A DNA stretch of 64,000 nucleotides, taken from contig NZ_CP134227.1 in assembly GCF_031656915.1 (NCBI RefSeq), forward strand, positions 1,612,001 to 1,676,000, read 5' to 3'. The position numbers and the translations under genes were made by a program. Under the pieces are notes generated by a model. That model ran no database searches. It was given only the letters and a program-made list of their open reading frames with translations, and was not told the origin of the DNA. The stretch comes from Nocardioides marmorisolisilvae. GTDB lineage: Bacteria; Actinomycetota; Actinomycetes; Propionibacteriales; Nocardioidaceae. Positions 29,980 through 38,645 of this stretch are shown here, piece by piece (the stretch's first letter is position 1; each line of letters starts with the position of its first letter).

Positions 29980-32433
29980 TCAGAGCTTCTCGACCGGTGC
30001 GTAGCGAAGCAGCAGCCGCTTGACACCCTCGCTGCCGAAGTCGACGGAGGCGACCGCGTTGTCCCCCGCCCCCTCGACCGTGACCACGGTTCCCAGCCCG
30101 AACGTGTCGTGGGTGACCCGGTCCCCCGGGTCGAGCTGCGGGACCTTCCGGCCTGCGGTGGCCTTCTGCGCCGCGTCGAGCCGTGCGGCTGCCGCGCCGA
30201 ACCGGCGCTGTGCCGCCCGGCTGGTCGGTGGCGCGAAGGCCGGCCGCCCCCACGAGGTCTGCTCGGCGGCGGTCCGCCGCCAGTCGACGAGGTCCACCGG
30301 CAGCTCGTCGACGAACCGGGAGGCCGGGTTGTGCTGCGGCGCTCCCCAGGCCGATCGCACGACGGCACGGGAGACGTAGAGACGACGACGGGCGCGGGTC
30401 AGCCCGACGTACGCGAGCCGGCGCTCCTCCTCCAGCTCGGTGCGGTCCCCCAGGGAGCGCAGGTGCGGGAAGACGCCGTCCTCCAGTCCGGTCAGGAACA
30501 CCACCGGGAACTCCAGGCCCTTGGCCGTGTGCAACGTCATCAGGGTCACCACTCCGGGGCTGTCCTCGTCGGGTGCGTCCGGCACCTGGTCGGAGTCGGC
30601 CACCAGTGCGACCCGCTCGAGGAAGTCACGCAGGCCCGGGGTCGCCGCAAGCCCGTCGGCGTCGGCGGGGTCGACGGACGGGCCCACCACCGGGTCGTCG
30701 GCGAACTCACGGGCGACGGCGACGAGCTCGGCGAGGTTGTCCACCCGGGTCTCGTCCTGCGGGTCGTCGGAGTCCTCGAGCTCCTTGAGGTACCCGGTCA
30801 GGGCCAGGGCCTGCTCCAGGACCACGTCGGCGCGCTCACCGGCGTCCGCCATCGACTGCAGCTGCTCGATGACGTCGACGAAGCCACGGATCGCGTTCAG
30901 TGACCGGCTGGCCACGCCCGGGGCTTCGTCCGCCCGACGCAGCGCCTCCCAGAAGGTGAGGCCATCCCGGTTCGCGAACGCCTCGACGCACGCCTCGGCG
31001 CGGTCCCCGATCCCGCGCTTCGGCGTGTTCAGGATGCGGCGCAGCGAGACCTGGTCAGCCGGGTTCACCAGCACTCGGAGATAGGCGAGCGCGTCGCGCA
31101 CCTCGCGGCGCTCGTAGAAGCGCACCCCACCAACCACCTTGTAGGGCATGCCGACGCGGATGAACACCTCCTCGAACACTCGCGACTGCGCATTGGTCCG
31201 ATAGAAGACCGCCACCTCACCGGCTCGGACCTGCCCCTGGTCGGTGAGCCGGTCGATCTCCTCGGCCACGAACCGTGCCTCGTCGTGCTCGTCGTCGCCG
31301 ACGTACCCGACGATCCGATCTCCGGGTCCGGCGTCGGTCCACAGGTTCTTCGGCTTGCGGCCGGCGTTGTGTCCGATCACGGCGTTGGCGGCGCTGAGGA
31401 TCGTCTGGGTGGAGCGGTAGTTCTGCTCGAGCAGGATCGTCCGGGCGTCCGGGAAGTCCTGCTCGAAGTCGAGGATGTTGCGGATGTTGGCGCCACGGAA
31501 GGCGTAGATCGACTGGTCGGCGTCGCCGACCACCATCAGCTCGGCGCCCCGGACCCGCTCCTCCGGAGGGCGCACGTCGTCGCCCTCCTCGGGCTCGAAG
31601 GGGTTCCCGCACAGCTCGTGGATCAGGGCGTACTGCGCGTGGTTGGTGTCCTGGTACTCGTCGACCAGCACATGTCGGAACCGGCGTCGCCACCCCTCGC
31701 GCACGTCGGGGAGGGCCCGGAACAGGTGCACGGTGCTCATCAGCAGGTCGTCGAAGTCCAGAGCGTTGGCCTCGCGGAGCCTGCGCTGGTAGAGCTCGTA
31801 CGCCGCGGCGTAGGTCTCCTCCAGAGCGTTGCGCGCGTCGTTCTTGGCCGCGTCCACGTCCTGGAGCTCGTTCTTGGCGTTGGACACCCACCCCAGGATC
31901 GACTTCGGGGGGTAGCGCTTGACATCGAGCTCCAGGTCGCGGCACACCAGCGTCATCAGCCGCTTGGAGTCCGCGGCGTCGTAGATCGAGAAGTTCGAGG
32001 TGAAGCCGAGCCCGGCGCGGTGGGACGCCGTGGCCTCCTTGCGCAGGATCCGCACGCACGCGGAGTGGAAGGTCGAGACCCACATGATCTTCGCGCGACC
32101 GCCGACCAGCTCGGCGACCCGCTCGCGCATCTCCGCGGCGGCCTTGTTGGTGAAGGTGATCGCCAGGATCGACCCGGGATGTGCGTCGCGCATCGAGATC
32201 AGCCACGCGATCCGGCGGGTGAGCACCCGGGTCTTGCCCGAACCCGCACCGGCGACGACGAGCAGCGGGGCACCCTCGTGGACGACCGCGGCTCGCTGCT
32301 GGTCGTTGAGACCCTCGAGGAGCTCCTCCCGGCCCGGCCGGCGTCGTCGGGCGCTGTGCTCGGCGGCCTGTCCGGCGGCCGGCTGGGAGGTGTCCGCGCG
32401 GACCGCGATGCCGGGGATCGGGAAGTCACTCAT
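29980..32433 (-). CDS. pcrA: ATP-dependent DNA helicase PcrA/UvrD
   Basis: 817 residues. An SF1A 3'-5' helicase acting in nucleotide-excision repair, replication-fork rescue and removal of recombinase. Motifs in order: Q motif LEGLNDQQRAAV, Walker A VAGAGSGKT, motif Ia TFTNKAAAEMRERV, Walker B LVDEYQDTN, motif III VVGDADQSIYAFRGA, motif IV ILEQNYRST, motif V TLHTAKGLEFPVVFL and motif VI YVGLTRARRRLYV. The C-terminal 60 residues (LDPGDRVTHDTFGLGTVV) form the Tudor-like domain that contacts RNA polymerase. A TAGGGT element lies nine bases before the ATG. Confidence 0.97.
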   Translation of the reverse strand: MSDFPIPGIAVRADTSQPAAGQAAEHSARRRRPGREELLEGLNDQQRAAVVHEGAPLLVVAGAGSGKTRVLTRRIAWLISMRDAHPGSILAITFTNKAAAEMRERVAELVGGRAKIMWVSTFHSACVRILRKEATASHRAGLGFTSNFSIYDAADSKRLMTLVCRDLELDVKRYPPKSILGWVSNAKNELQDVDAAKNDARNALEETYAAAYELYQRRLREANALDFDDLLMSTVHLFRALPDVREGWRRRFRHVLVDEYQDTNHAQYALIHELCGNPFEPEEGDDVRPPEERVRGAELMVVGDADQSIYAFRGANIRNILDFEQDFPDARTILLEQNYRSTQTILSAANAVIGHNAGRKPKNLWTDAGPGDRIVGYVGDDEHDEARFVAEEIDRLTDQGQVRAGEVAVFYRTNAQSRVFEEVFIRVGMPYKVVGGVRFYERREVRDALAYLRVLVNPADQVSLRRILNTPKRGIGDRAEACVEAFANRDGLTFWEALRRADEAPGVASRSLNAIRGFVDVIEQLQSMADAGERADVVLEQALALTGYLKELEDSDDPQDETRVDNLAELVAVAREFADDPVVGPSVDPADADGLAATPGLRDFLERVALVADSDQVPDAPDEDSPGVVTLMTLHTAKGLEFPVVFLTGLEDGVFPHLRSLGDRTELEEERRLAYVGLTRARRRLYVSRAVVRSAWGAPQHNPASRFVDELPVDLVDWRRTAAEQTSWGRPAFAPPTSRAAQRRFGAAAARLDAAQKATAGRKVPQLDPGDRVTHDTFGLGTVVTVEGAGDNAVASVDFGSEGVKRLLLRYAPVEKL

Positions 32434-32482
32434 CGCACCCCAACCCTACGTGGGCACGCGGACAGCCTCCGCGCTGCGCGGA

Positions 32483-33043
32483 TCATGAGAGGTCGACGAC
32501 CCGGTCGGCGAGGTCGCGCGTGGCCGCGACGAGCTCAGCGTTGGCGGCATCCACCCGGTCGACCCACTCCCGCGCCGCCTCGGGTGTCTTCCCGAATGCG
32601 ACGTGCCGGGCGACCAGCCGCTGTCGCCGTACGTCGTCTGGAAGGTCGAGGTACCAGACCTCGTCCAGGGCGTCGCGTACCTCGCGCCAGTCGGGTCGGT
32701 CCAGCAACAGGTAGTTGCCCTCGGTGACGACCAGCGCCGCCTCGGGGCGCACCACGATCGCGTCGGGGACCGGCTCCTCGACCGACCGGTCGAAGCCGGG
32801 AGCCCAGACGGCTGTGTCGGCATCGCGCAGCCTGCGCAGAAGGGCGGCGTACCCGACCGTGTCGAACGTCTCCGGCGCGCCCATCCGGTCGCGCAGCCCA
32901 CGCCGGACGAGCTCGTCCGGGCGCAGGTGGAACCCGTCCATCGGGACCGCGACACGTCCGGCGGGCTCCTCCGCGACGAGGCGGGCCGCGTAGGTCGACT
33001 TGCCGCAGCCCGGTGGACCGGTGAGGCCGAGCAGACGTCGCAC
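32483..33043 (-). CDS. Nucleoside/nucleotide kinase-like P-loop protein
   Basis: 186 residues, GTG start. Walker A is GPPGCGKST at the N-terminus, followed by VPMDGFHLRPDEL (the acceptor-binding Asp region of the uridine kinase/phosphoribulokinase family) and VVTEGNYLLLDRPDW. The last is the sequence around the second Asp/Glu motif in the YggC/FrcK-like subgroup, whose characterised members phosphorylate sugars or nucleosides. The specific substrate is unknown. A TAGCCT element lies six bases before the GTG. It is 49 nt upstream of pcrA in the same direction. Confidence 0.82.
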   Translation of the reverse strand: MRRLLGLTGPPGCGKSTYAARLVAEEPAGRVAVPMDGFHLRPDELVRRGLRDRMGAPETFDTVGYAALLRRLRDADTAVWAPGFDRSVEEPVPDAIVVRPEAALVVTEGNYLLLDRPDWREVRDALDEVWYLDLPDDVRRQRLVARHVAFGKTPEAAREWVDRVDAANAELVAATRDLADRVVDLS

Positions 33044-33084
33044 TCGCCGAGGCTAGGGCACGGCTGGCCGGCGCAGGCACGGAT

Positions 33085-33453
33085 TCAGCGCAGGTAGATC
33101 AGGTACGCACCGGCCACCGCAGGCAACCAGCCGAGAACCAGCCACGGGGTCAGTGGGGACCGCTTGTGGATCAGGAAGCCGGCCGCGACCGCGACCATTC
33201 CGATGAGCGCCGCGATCACGATCAGACCCGCCTGCGCGCCCGGACGGTCGGCGTCGAGGAAGTACGCCGCCACCACGATGCCCGCGGAGAGGTGTTCGAT
33301 GGTGGTGACCGCGAGCACCGACATCACCCACTTCTGCACCTGGGTGAGGCTCATCGAGCCGCCGCGCTGCTGCGGCGGCCGCGGGTTGGCCGGGTCCATC
33401 AGGTGCCGCGCCCGGCGGGCGGGCGGCACCGCGGGCAGACGATCGGGGGTCAT
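33085..33453 (-). CDS. Small membrane protein, unknown
   Basis: 122 residues. A basic, proline-rich N-terminus is followed by three or four hydrophobic helices (VMSVLAVTTIEHLSAGIVVA, AGLIVIAALIGMVAVAAGFL, WLVLGWLPAVAGAYLIYL). I do not recognise the family. The frame extends upstream, but the ATG at 33453 is the first plausible start. An internal ATG before SLTQVQKW, about 35 codons in, is an alternative. Same strand as the kinase gene that follows. Confidence 0.65.
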   Translation of the reverse strand: MTPDRLPAVPPARRARHLMDPANPRPPQQRGGSMSLTQVQKWVMSVLAVTTIEHLSAGIVVAAYFLDADRPGAQAGLIVIAALIGMVAVAAGFLIHKRSPLTPWLVLGWLPAVAGAYLIYLR

Positions 33454-33671
33454 GGTGTGAGGATTGTCCCCCGCGCTCGACCTGCCCCGACCCAAATCGG
33501 GCACTGTGGCCCGTGATCCCGCACACAGGGCGTCCGGCATCCCTCGCTGCAGCAGATTTCGGGGGACCCCGTGCGCAAACCGGGCAGGTGCCGATATGGT
33601 CTACGGCGGACAGCATCGACATCACCCGCCGCGTCTGCGTCGGGGGCCCGGTTACCTTCGGAGAGATAAAA

Positions 33672-34046
33672 ATGGCGGAGACCTACGTCACCTATAACGG
33701 CTACCAGTACGACGCTCGCATCCTTGGTGCTCCGCTCGAGATCATCCGGCTGCGCGAGCGTCTGAACGAGGCCAAGAGCATCAACGCGAGCACCCTCGCC
33801 CTCGGCCTTGCCGTCGAGTCTCTCGAGCGGATCCTCGCGGACCGCCTCAAGGGCACCCACGTGCTCGCGCGCCGTGCCGACGAGGACCTGGTCTGCGTCT
33901 GCGGCCTCGTCGTATCTGCCGGCACCGACGTCGCCAGCGCGCCGGGCCACCTCAACCAGGAGACCTGGCTGCCCGCCGACAGCAGCGCCGGCAGCACCTC
34001 CTCGGCTGCATCGTGGAGCAGCACCTCCACCGCCGAGTCTGAGTGA
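33672..34046 (+). CDS. Conserved-looking hypothetical protein with Ser/Thr-rich tail
   Basis: 124 residues. The ATG is preceded by GGAGAG and lies in a locally A-rich stretch (GATAAAA), unusual for this genome. Residues 1-95 look like a compact fold: YVTYNGYQYDARILGAPLEI, a helix RLRERLNEAKSINASTLA, LESLERIL-like helices, then a CVCGLVV pair of cysteines. The last 30 residues are Ser/Thr/Ala-rich. I do not recognise the family. A promoter-like TATGGT lies about 75 nt upstream, and one of the strongest hairpins in the window follows the gene, so it appears to be an independently transcribed, possibly abundant protein. Confidence 0.75.
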   Translation: MAETYVTYNGYQYDARILGAPLEIIRLRERLNEAKSINASTLALGLAVESLERILADRLKGTHVLARRADEDLVCVCGLVVSAGTDVASAPGHLNQETWLPADSSAGSTSSAASWSSTSTAESE

Positions 34047-34069
34047 GCCGCTAGGTTCCCAGCACCGTC

Positions 34070-34109
34070 CAGGGCGCGACGGTCGGCCAGTGCCGACCGT
34101 CGCGCCCTG
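34070..34109. terminator. Strong bidirectional hairpin terminator
   Basis: An 18-base perfect inverted repeat (CAGGGCGCGACGGTCGGC and its complement) with a four-base CAGT loop, placed between the stop of the hypothetical gene at 34046 and the stop of the convergent oxidoreductase gene at 34112. The size and symmetry fit a terminator serving both strands. Confidence 0.9.
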
Positions 34110-34111
34110 CG

Positions 34112-35683
34112 CTATCGGCGACGCAGCTGCGCGTGCGCCAGAGCCGCTCGGGCCGCGTTCGCTCCGCAGGCACCGTGCACCGCACCGCCCGGGTGCGCGG
34201 ATGCCGACCCCAGGTAGAGGCCGCGCACGGGCGTCTCGGCACGACCCAGCCCCGGCATGGGACGCAGCACTGCCTGCTGGCGCAGTGCGGCGGTGCCGCC
34301 GTTCAGCGCTCCGTTGACCAGGTTCTCGTCGCGCGCGTGCAGGTCCCACGGGGTGAGCACCCGGCGCGCCAGCACCATCGACCCGAACCCCGGCGCGGCC
34401 CTCTCCATCCGTTGCTGGATCCGGTCCGCCATCCGCTGCGCGTCGTCGTGGTCCCACACACCGCGGATCACACCGGTCTCGTCGGCACCGAACCGCTGCG
34501 GCACGTGGGTGTACGCCCAGGCCGACTCCGCACCCGCAGGGGCCCGGCTCGGGTCGGCGAGGGCCATCTGCCCGACGACCAGGAACGGCGCCGCCGGCAC
34601 CACCCCGGCGGCGATCCGCGCCTGGTCGGCGGCGATCTGGTCGAGCGAGTCGGTGACGTGCACCGTGCCGGGCTGCGCGGCGGGCGCCTCTTGCCAGGGG
34701 ATCGGCCCGCTCAAGGCCCAGTCCACCTTGACGGTGCCGGGGTCCCAGCGGAACCGTCGCATCCACCGCCGGGTCCGGGCGGGCACGTCCTCCGGACGCA
34801 GTAGGTCGCCGTACAGCGCGGGTGCGCTGACGTCGGCGACGACCGCGTGCCGGACCCGGATGACGTCGCCGTGCGAGGTGCGGACGCCGACCGCCCGACC
34901 GTCGCGGACCAGCACCCGGTCCGCGCGGGTGGCCAGACGCAGCTCGCCCCCGGCACGGGCGAATCGCTGCACCATGGCGGCGCTGAGCATGCCGGCCCCT
35001 CCTCGCGGTACCGGGAAGCCGTGGTGCTGGGCGAGCATGCTGAGCAGCCAGCCGATCAGGGCGGACCCGGGCGCGTCCACGGAGATGTCGGAGTGTGCGG
35101 CGTTGCCGCCGATCAGCAGTCCGGGCGCCGTGCCCGCGAAGCGGTCGCGGGCGAGGGTGGCTGCGGGGCCGAGGAGTCGCCGGAGGAAGGCGACACCGCC
35201 GGCCCGACGTACCCGAGCCAGCGCCGCGGCTCCGTGCCGGATCGGCGGGAAGGGCGAGAGCAGCGCGGCCACCAGCTCCTCGCCGATGGCGTCCCACTCC
35301 GAGCAGAGCGCGAGCCAGGCATCACCGTCACCCGGCGCGAGCGCATCGAGCCCTGCTGCCGTGTCAGCCCGGTCGCGGTGCAGCAGCGCCCAGCCTCCGC
35401 CCGGCATCGGGGTCCCGACGGCTGCGGGCGCGCGCATCCACTCCAGGCCGTGACGCTCCAGGTCGAGTCCCCGGATCACGGGTGAGGCGACCGCCATCGG
35501 GTAGAACGCACTGAAGGTGTCGTGCACCCACCCCGGGCGCACGTCCTCGTCGCTGGCGACGGCGCCTCCCGGTCTCGACTGTGTCTCCAGGAGAACGACC
35601 TGCCAGCCGGCGTCGACCAGCAGGTTGGCGGCCACCAGCCCGTTGGGACCGCTACCGATCACCACCGCGTCCACCACGCTCAT
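34112..35683 (-). CDS. FAD-dependent oxidoreductase of the phytoene desaturase-like family
   Basis: 523 residues. The N-terminus is a dinucleotide-binding fold (AVVIGSGPNGLVAANLLVDAG) followed by ETQSRPGGAVASDE. The C-terminus has LGSASAHPGGAVHGACGANAA, the CrtI/PYROXD2-type FAD contact in which the usual ASTHPGGGV is slightly altered. This places it among NAD(P)/FAD-dependent desaturase or isomerase-like enzymes. Actinobacterial relatives are mostly uncharacterised and often unconnected with carotenoids. No carotenoid gene is nearby. The ATG at 35683 is the start of the Rossmann fold; the long open frame upstream overlaps the next gene antisense and is not coding. Confidence 0.88.
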   Translation of the reverse strand: MSVVDAVVIGSGPNGLVAANLLVDAGWQVVLLETQSRPGGAVASDEDVRPGWVHDTFSAFYPMAVASPVIRGLDLERHGLEWMRAPAAVGTPMPGGGWALLHRDRADTAAGLDALAPGDGDAWLALCSEWDAIGEELVAALLSPFPPIRHGAAALARVRRAGGVAFLRRLLGPAATLARDRFAGTAPGLLIGGNAAHSDISVDAPGSALIGWLLSMLAQHHGFPVPRGGAGMLSAAMVQRFARAGGELRLATRADRVLVRDGRAVGVRTSHGDVIRVRHAVVADVSAPALYGDLLRPEDVPARTRRWMRRFRWDPGTVKVDWALSGPIPWQEAPAAQPGTVHVTDSLDQIAADQARIAAGVVPAAPFLVVGQMALADPSRAPAGAESAWAYTHVPQRFGADETGVIRGVWDHDDAQRMADRIQQRMERAAPGFGSMVLARRVLTPWDLHARDENLVNGALNGGTAALRQQAVLRPMPGLGRAETPVRGLYLGSASAHPGGAVHGACGANAARAALAHAQLRRR

Positions 35684-35715
35684 GCCGTCCACGATGACAG
35701 GGCCGGACGGACCGG

Positions 35716-36879
35716 TCAGCCGACCGTCCAGGTGATCAGGTCGCCGGACGGCGCCAGCGCGACGCGCACCTGGCCGATCTTCACCCGCGTCGGCAGGGTG
35801 AAGGCGAAGTAGCCGCTCGCCGTCGCCCCCGGTCGCAGCCGCAGCGAGGAGGACATCAGTGGACCCGCAGCGACGCGTCCGATCCCGCGGTCGGGTGCAT
35901 GGGCCAGGGCTTGTACGTCGACGAGGCGGACGCTGGTCCAGCCGTGCAGCCGCCATGGGCCGCTGCCTTCGTTGTGCACGGTGATCCTGACGGCGATCAC
36001 GTGCGTGCCGGCCGGCACCCGTCCCGCTCTCGCGGTGGTCGGGGTCGGCCGATCGGCGGTGATCCGCAACGGCGGGTGGAACGGGGTCCGGGCTGTGACC
36101 ACCGGTGTGCCGATCGCGGCGGTGACGTGCTCCTGCCCTCTCAGGCCGTCCACCCAGTCGCGGACACGGGGCCCCACGGTGACGCCGGCCAGTGCCACCG
36201 CCGCCACCAGCAGCGCGGCCACCAGCCAGCGCACCCGGTGGTGGCGCTCGGGCGCGAGTCGGCGGGCACCGGGCGGGGCAGGCTGGGGGTCCTCGGCCCG
36301 CGCCAGCTCCGCCGTCCTCCGCAGCGTGCGGTCCGCAGGTCGAAGCGAGGAGGCGAGCGCGCGGGTGACGGCCCGCAGGTCTTCGGCGTCGAGCCGGCCC
36401 GGCTCGTCGAGCAGCACATCGAGCACGTTCTCCGTCGAGGACAGCAGCACCCCGCGGGTGCTGCCGTCGACCGGCTCGGGGCGGGGGAAGCAGAGCACCG
36501 GAGTCACCGGGACGCCCGGCACCAGGGACGACACCGCGGCGGCCGCCTCGACGGCGTCGCCGACCGCGACCACCCGGAGCGCGCCACGGCACCGCAGCGC
36601 GCCCTCGTCGACCGAGATCGCCCCCGACCAGTGGTGCTCGGAGACCACGAACACGCCGGCGGGCCCGGCGACCACGTGGTCGATCAGGCTGCCCGCCCGG
36701 CCCGGCCACACTCGGTCGTGGAGGACCAGCCAGCCGTTGGCTCGCATCAGGTTCAGCACCGGCGCCGCAGACGCGCCGACCCCGGGCCGCGCGTCGGCCG
36801 CGGGCAGGCGCGACCGACCGGCCGTCCGGGCAGGCCGGACCCGACGACGGGACAGCGCGTGCGCAGACCCCCCAGCCAT
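35716..36879 (-). CDS. NERD-domain membrane protein
   Basis: 387 residues. Residues about 40-150 resemble a NERD (nuclease-related) domain: LMRANGWLVLHDRVWPGRAG, IDHVVAGPAGVFVVSEHHWS and a hydrophobic strand VTPVLCFPRPEPV. The D...xEH pattern departs from the usual D...ExK, so nuclease activity may be lost. One membrane helix follows (VRWLVAALLVAAVALAGVTVG). The C-terminal 130 residues look like an extracytoplasmic Ig-like/DUF4352-type beta domain (VIAVRITVHNEGSGPWRLHG). The combination suggests an anchored binding or sensing protein. It lies upstream of the FAD oxidoreductase on the same strand (32 nt). Confidence 0.7.
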   Translation of the reverse strand: MAGGSAHALSRRRVRPARTAGRSRLPAADARPGVGASAAPVLNLMRANGWLVLHDRVWPGRAGSLIDHVVAGPAGVFVVSEHHWSGAISVDEGALRCRGALRVVAVGDAVEAAAAVSSLVPGVPVTPVLCFPRPEPVDGSTRGVLLSSTENVLDVLLDEPGRLDAEDLRAVTRALASSLRPADRTLRRTAELARAEDPQPAPPGARRLAPERHHRVRWLVAALLVAAVALAGVTVGPRVRDWVDGLRGQEHVTAAIGTPVVTARTPFHPPLRITADRPTPTTARAGRVPAGTHVIAVRITVHNEGSGPWRLHGWTSVRLVDVQALAHAPDRGIGRVAAGPLMSSSLRLRPGATASGYFAFTLPTRVKIGQVRVALAPSGDLITWTVG

Positions 36880-37019
36880 GAGCTCCCTCCCGAACCCCGC
36901 CAGGCTTGCTTCCTCCGAGGTGACCGTAGCGGTCCGGGGCCCCCGGAGAACAGGTAATCGGGAGTCCGCGCCCGGAGACGGTCGATCGGGGCGGTCGGCG
37001 GCGCCGTACCCTCGTGGCC

Positions 37020-37784
37020 GTGAGCACCGACGAGCTGCAGGTAAGGCGCCGGCCCGGAGTGGTCGAGGTGGTCTTCAACCGCCCCGAGCGGCGCAACGCC
37101 TTCACCAGCCGGATGTACGCCGACATGCGCGCCCTGTGCGACGAGCTGCGCGAGGACCCGGCGGTCCGGGTGCTGGTGCTGCGCGGTGCGGGTGGCAGGG
37201 CGTTCGCGGCCGGCAACGAGATCTCCGACTTCGTCGACAGGGATGCGGTCAGCTACGAGGCCGGCATCCGCGAGCTGCTCGTGACACTCTTCGGGCTGCC
37301 GCAGGTCACCGTCGCGGCGGTCGAGGGGGCGTGCGTCGGGGGCGGCCTGGCGGTCGCCACGCACTGCGACCTGCGGATCTGCACACCCGACGCCCGGTTC
37401 GGCTACCCGATCGCGCGGACACTGGGCAACGCGCTGTCCGCCTCGATCGTCTACCGCTGCGCCACGGTCTTCGGCGAGTCGCTGACCCGCGAGATGCTGC
37501 TCACCTCACGGCTGACGACGGCCGACCGGGCGTACGCCGTCGGCGCGGTGATGGCGGTCGTCGACGACCTCGACCCCGAGCTGGACACCGTCGTGAGCGG
37601 GCTGCTGTCCGCCTCAGGGGTGACCATCCGCGCGACCAAGGCCCAGCTGACCGCGCGTGCCGCCACACTCGAGGCGGAGCCGGAGTCGGACGACGCGCTG
37701 CTGGCGGAGGTCTACGGCGGCCCGGACTTCGCCGAGGGCGTGCGGGCCTTCCTGGCGCGGGAGAAGCCGGCCTTCCAGCCGTGA
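37020..37784 (+). CDS. Enoyl-CoA hydratase/isomerase family protein
   Basis: 254 residues from the GTG at 37020; a GTG at 37014 would add two residues. The crotonase fold is clear: VVEVVFNRPERRNAFTSRM at the N-terminus, the oxyanion-hole segments GRAFAAGNEISDF and VEGACVGGGLAVATHCDLRI, then FGYPIARTLGNALSA. In canonical hydratases the FGxPE motif supplies the catalytic Glu; here that position is Ile, so hydratase chemistry is doubtful and another crotonase reaction is possible. TACCCT ends seven bases before the chosen start, pointing to a leaderless transcript. Substrate unknown. Confidence 0.85.
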   Translation: MSTDELQVRRRPGVVEVVFNRPERRNAFTSRMYADMRALCDELREDPAVRVLVLRGAGGRAFAAGNEISDFVDRDAVSYEAGIRELLVTLFGLPQVTVAAVEGACVGGGLAVATHCDLRICTPDARFGYPIARTLGNALSASIVYRCATVFGESLTREMLLTSRLTTADRAYAVGAVMAVVDDLDPELDTVVSGLLSASGVTIRATKAQLTARAATLEAEPESDDALLAEVYGGPDFAEGVRAFLAREKPAFQP

Positions 37785-37806
37785 GCGCACCGGCCCCGAG
37801 GCCGGG

Positions 37807-37947
37807 TCAGTGCCGGTTGCGGTCCCTGGTGGCCTCGCCCGCCTTGACGGCGAGGATGAGGCCGATGCCGATCACGCAGACCACCATGACTGCGCCCGCG
37901 ATGAACCACCCCAGGGCGGTCGTCGCGACCGTCTGCAGCGCCACCAT
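37807..37947 (-). CDS. Very small single-pass membrane protein
   Basis: 46 residues: a short N-terminus, one membrane helix (FIAGAVMVVCVIGIGLILAV) and a basic C-terminal tail (KAGEATRDRNRH). The ATG at 37947 has a perfect AGGAGG seven bases upstream, which makes translation likely despite the size. The longer frame upstream has no such signal. It follows the regulator gene at 37986 on the same strand and could be the last cistron of the fdxA transcript. Confidence 0.7.
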   Translation of the reverse strand: MVALQTVATTALGWFIAGAVMVVCVIGIGLILAVKAGEATRDRNRH

Positions 37948-37985
37948 CTGAACCTCCTCTGTTCCGATTACCCCAGCCGTTGCGA

Positions 37986-38645
37986 TCACCCCAGCTGTGC
38001 CAGGCACATATCGGGTTCGACGAACGCCTCGAGCGCGTCCACGGTGACCGGACCCGTCGCCGGATCGGCGTCACCGAACTCGGCTGCTGCCCCCTGCATC
38101 AGTCCGAGGTGCACCGGGCAGATCACGTCGCGGTGGTCGCCGACCAGCTCCAGGAACGGGCAGTGCCGCAGGGCGATCTGCTCGCGGCTGCGTCCGTCCC
38201 CTTCGACGGTACGCCGCTGCGGCGCGAATCCCAGATCGGCGAGCAGGCCGACCAGTCGATCCGTGACCGACCGGCCTGCACCGCCGCCGTCGGAGCGCGT
38301 CGCGGCGAGTCGCCGGCCCCAGGCACGACCGGAGGCGCGCGCACGACGTACCCCGTCCGGCCCCACAGCCAGGCTGCCGGCGAGGATGCCGGCGAGGAGC
38401 TCGAAGTTGCGCGGCCCGTCCGGATCCATTCCGGAGCTGGCGCGGAAGCGCAGCGCGGGACGACCCGGACCGGCCTCCACGGGACGGGAGGTCACCTGAT
38501 CGACCCGACCGCGTTCGAGAAGTCCGTCGAGATGGAAGCGCACGGTGTTGGGATGCACACCCAGGGCGCTCGCGATCTCCACGATGGTCATCGGCCCGGT
38601 CGCCTCACGCAACACGGCGAGCACGTCGTCGCGGCGCCCGGTCAT
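37986..38645 (-). CDS. Winged-helix transcriptional regulator with cysteine sensor domain
   Basis: 219 residues. The N-terminus is an ArsR/DeoR-like winged helix (VLAVLREATGPMTIVEIASA, LGVHPNTVRFHLDGLLERG). The C-terminal domain contains HCPFLEL, then ICPVHLGLMQGA and a final DMCLAQLG, giving three cysteines plus a histidine in a spacing like SufR-type Fe-S-sensing repressors. Its ATG overlaps the ferredoxin stop (ATGA), so ferredoxin and regulator are made together. I infer that it senses iron-sulfur status, nitric oxide or redox state and acts on the inverted repeat upstream of fdxA. The longer frame upstream is antisense shadow. Confidence 0.85.
   Translation of the reverse strand: MTGRRDDVLAVLREATGPMTIVEIASALGVHPNTVRFHLDGLLERGRVDQVTSRPVEAGPGRPALRFRASSGMDPDGPRNFELLAGILAGSLAVGPDGVRRARASGRAWGRRLAATRSDGGGAGRSVTDRLVGLLADLGFAPQRRTVEGDGRSREQIALRHCPFLELVGDHRDVICPVHLGLMQGAAAEFGDADPATGPVTVDALEAFVEPDMCLAQLG

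Noticed and set aside
34112-37216. A single 1034-residue oxidoreductase
   Set aside because: The frame upstream of 35683 is out of register with, and covered by, the NERD-domain gene on the same strand; the Rossmann fold begins at 35683.
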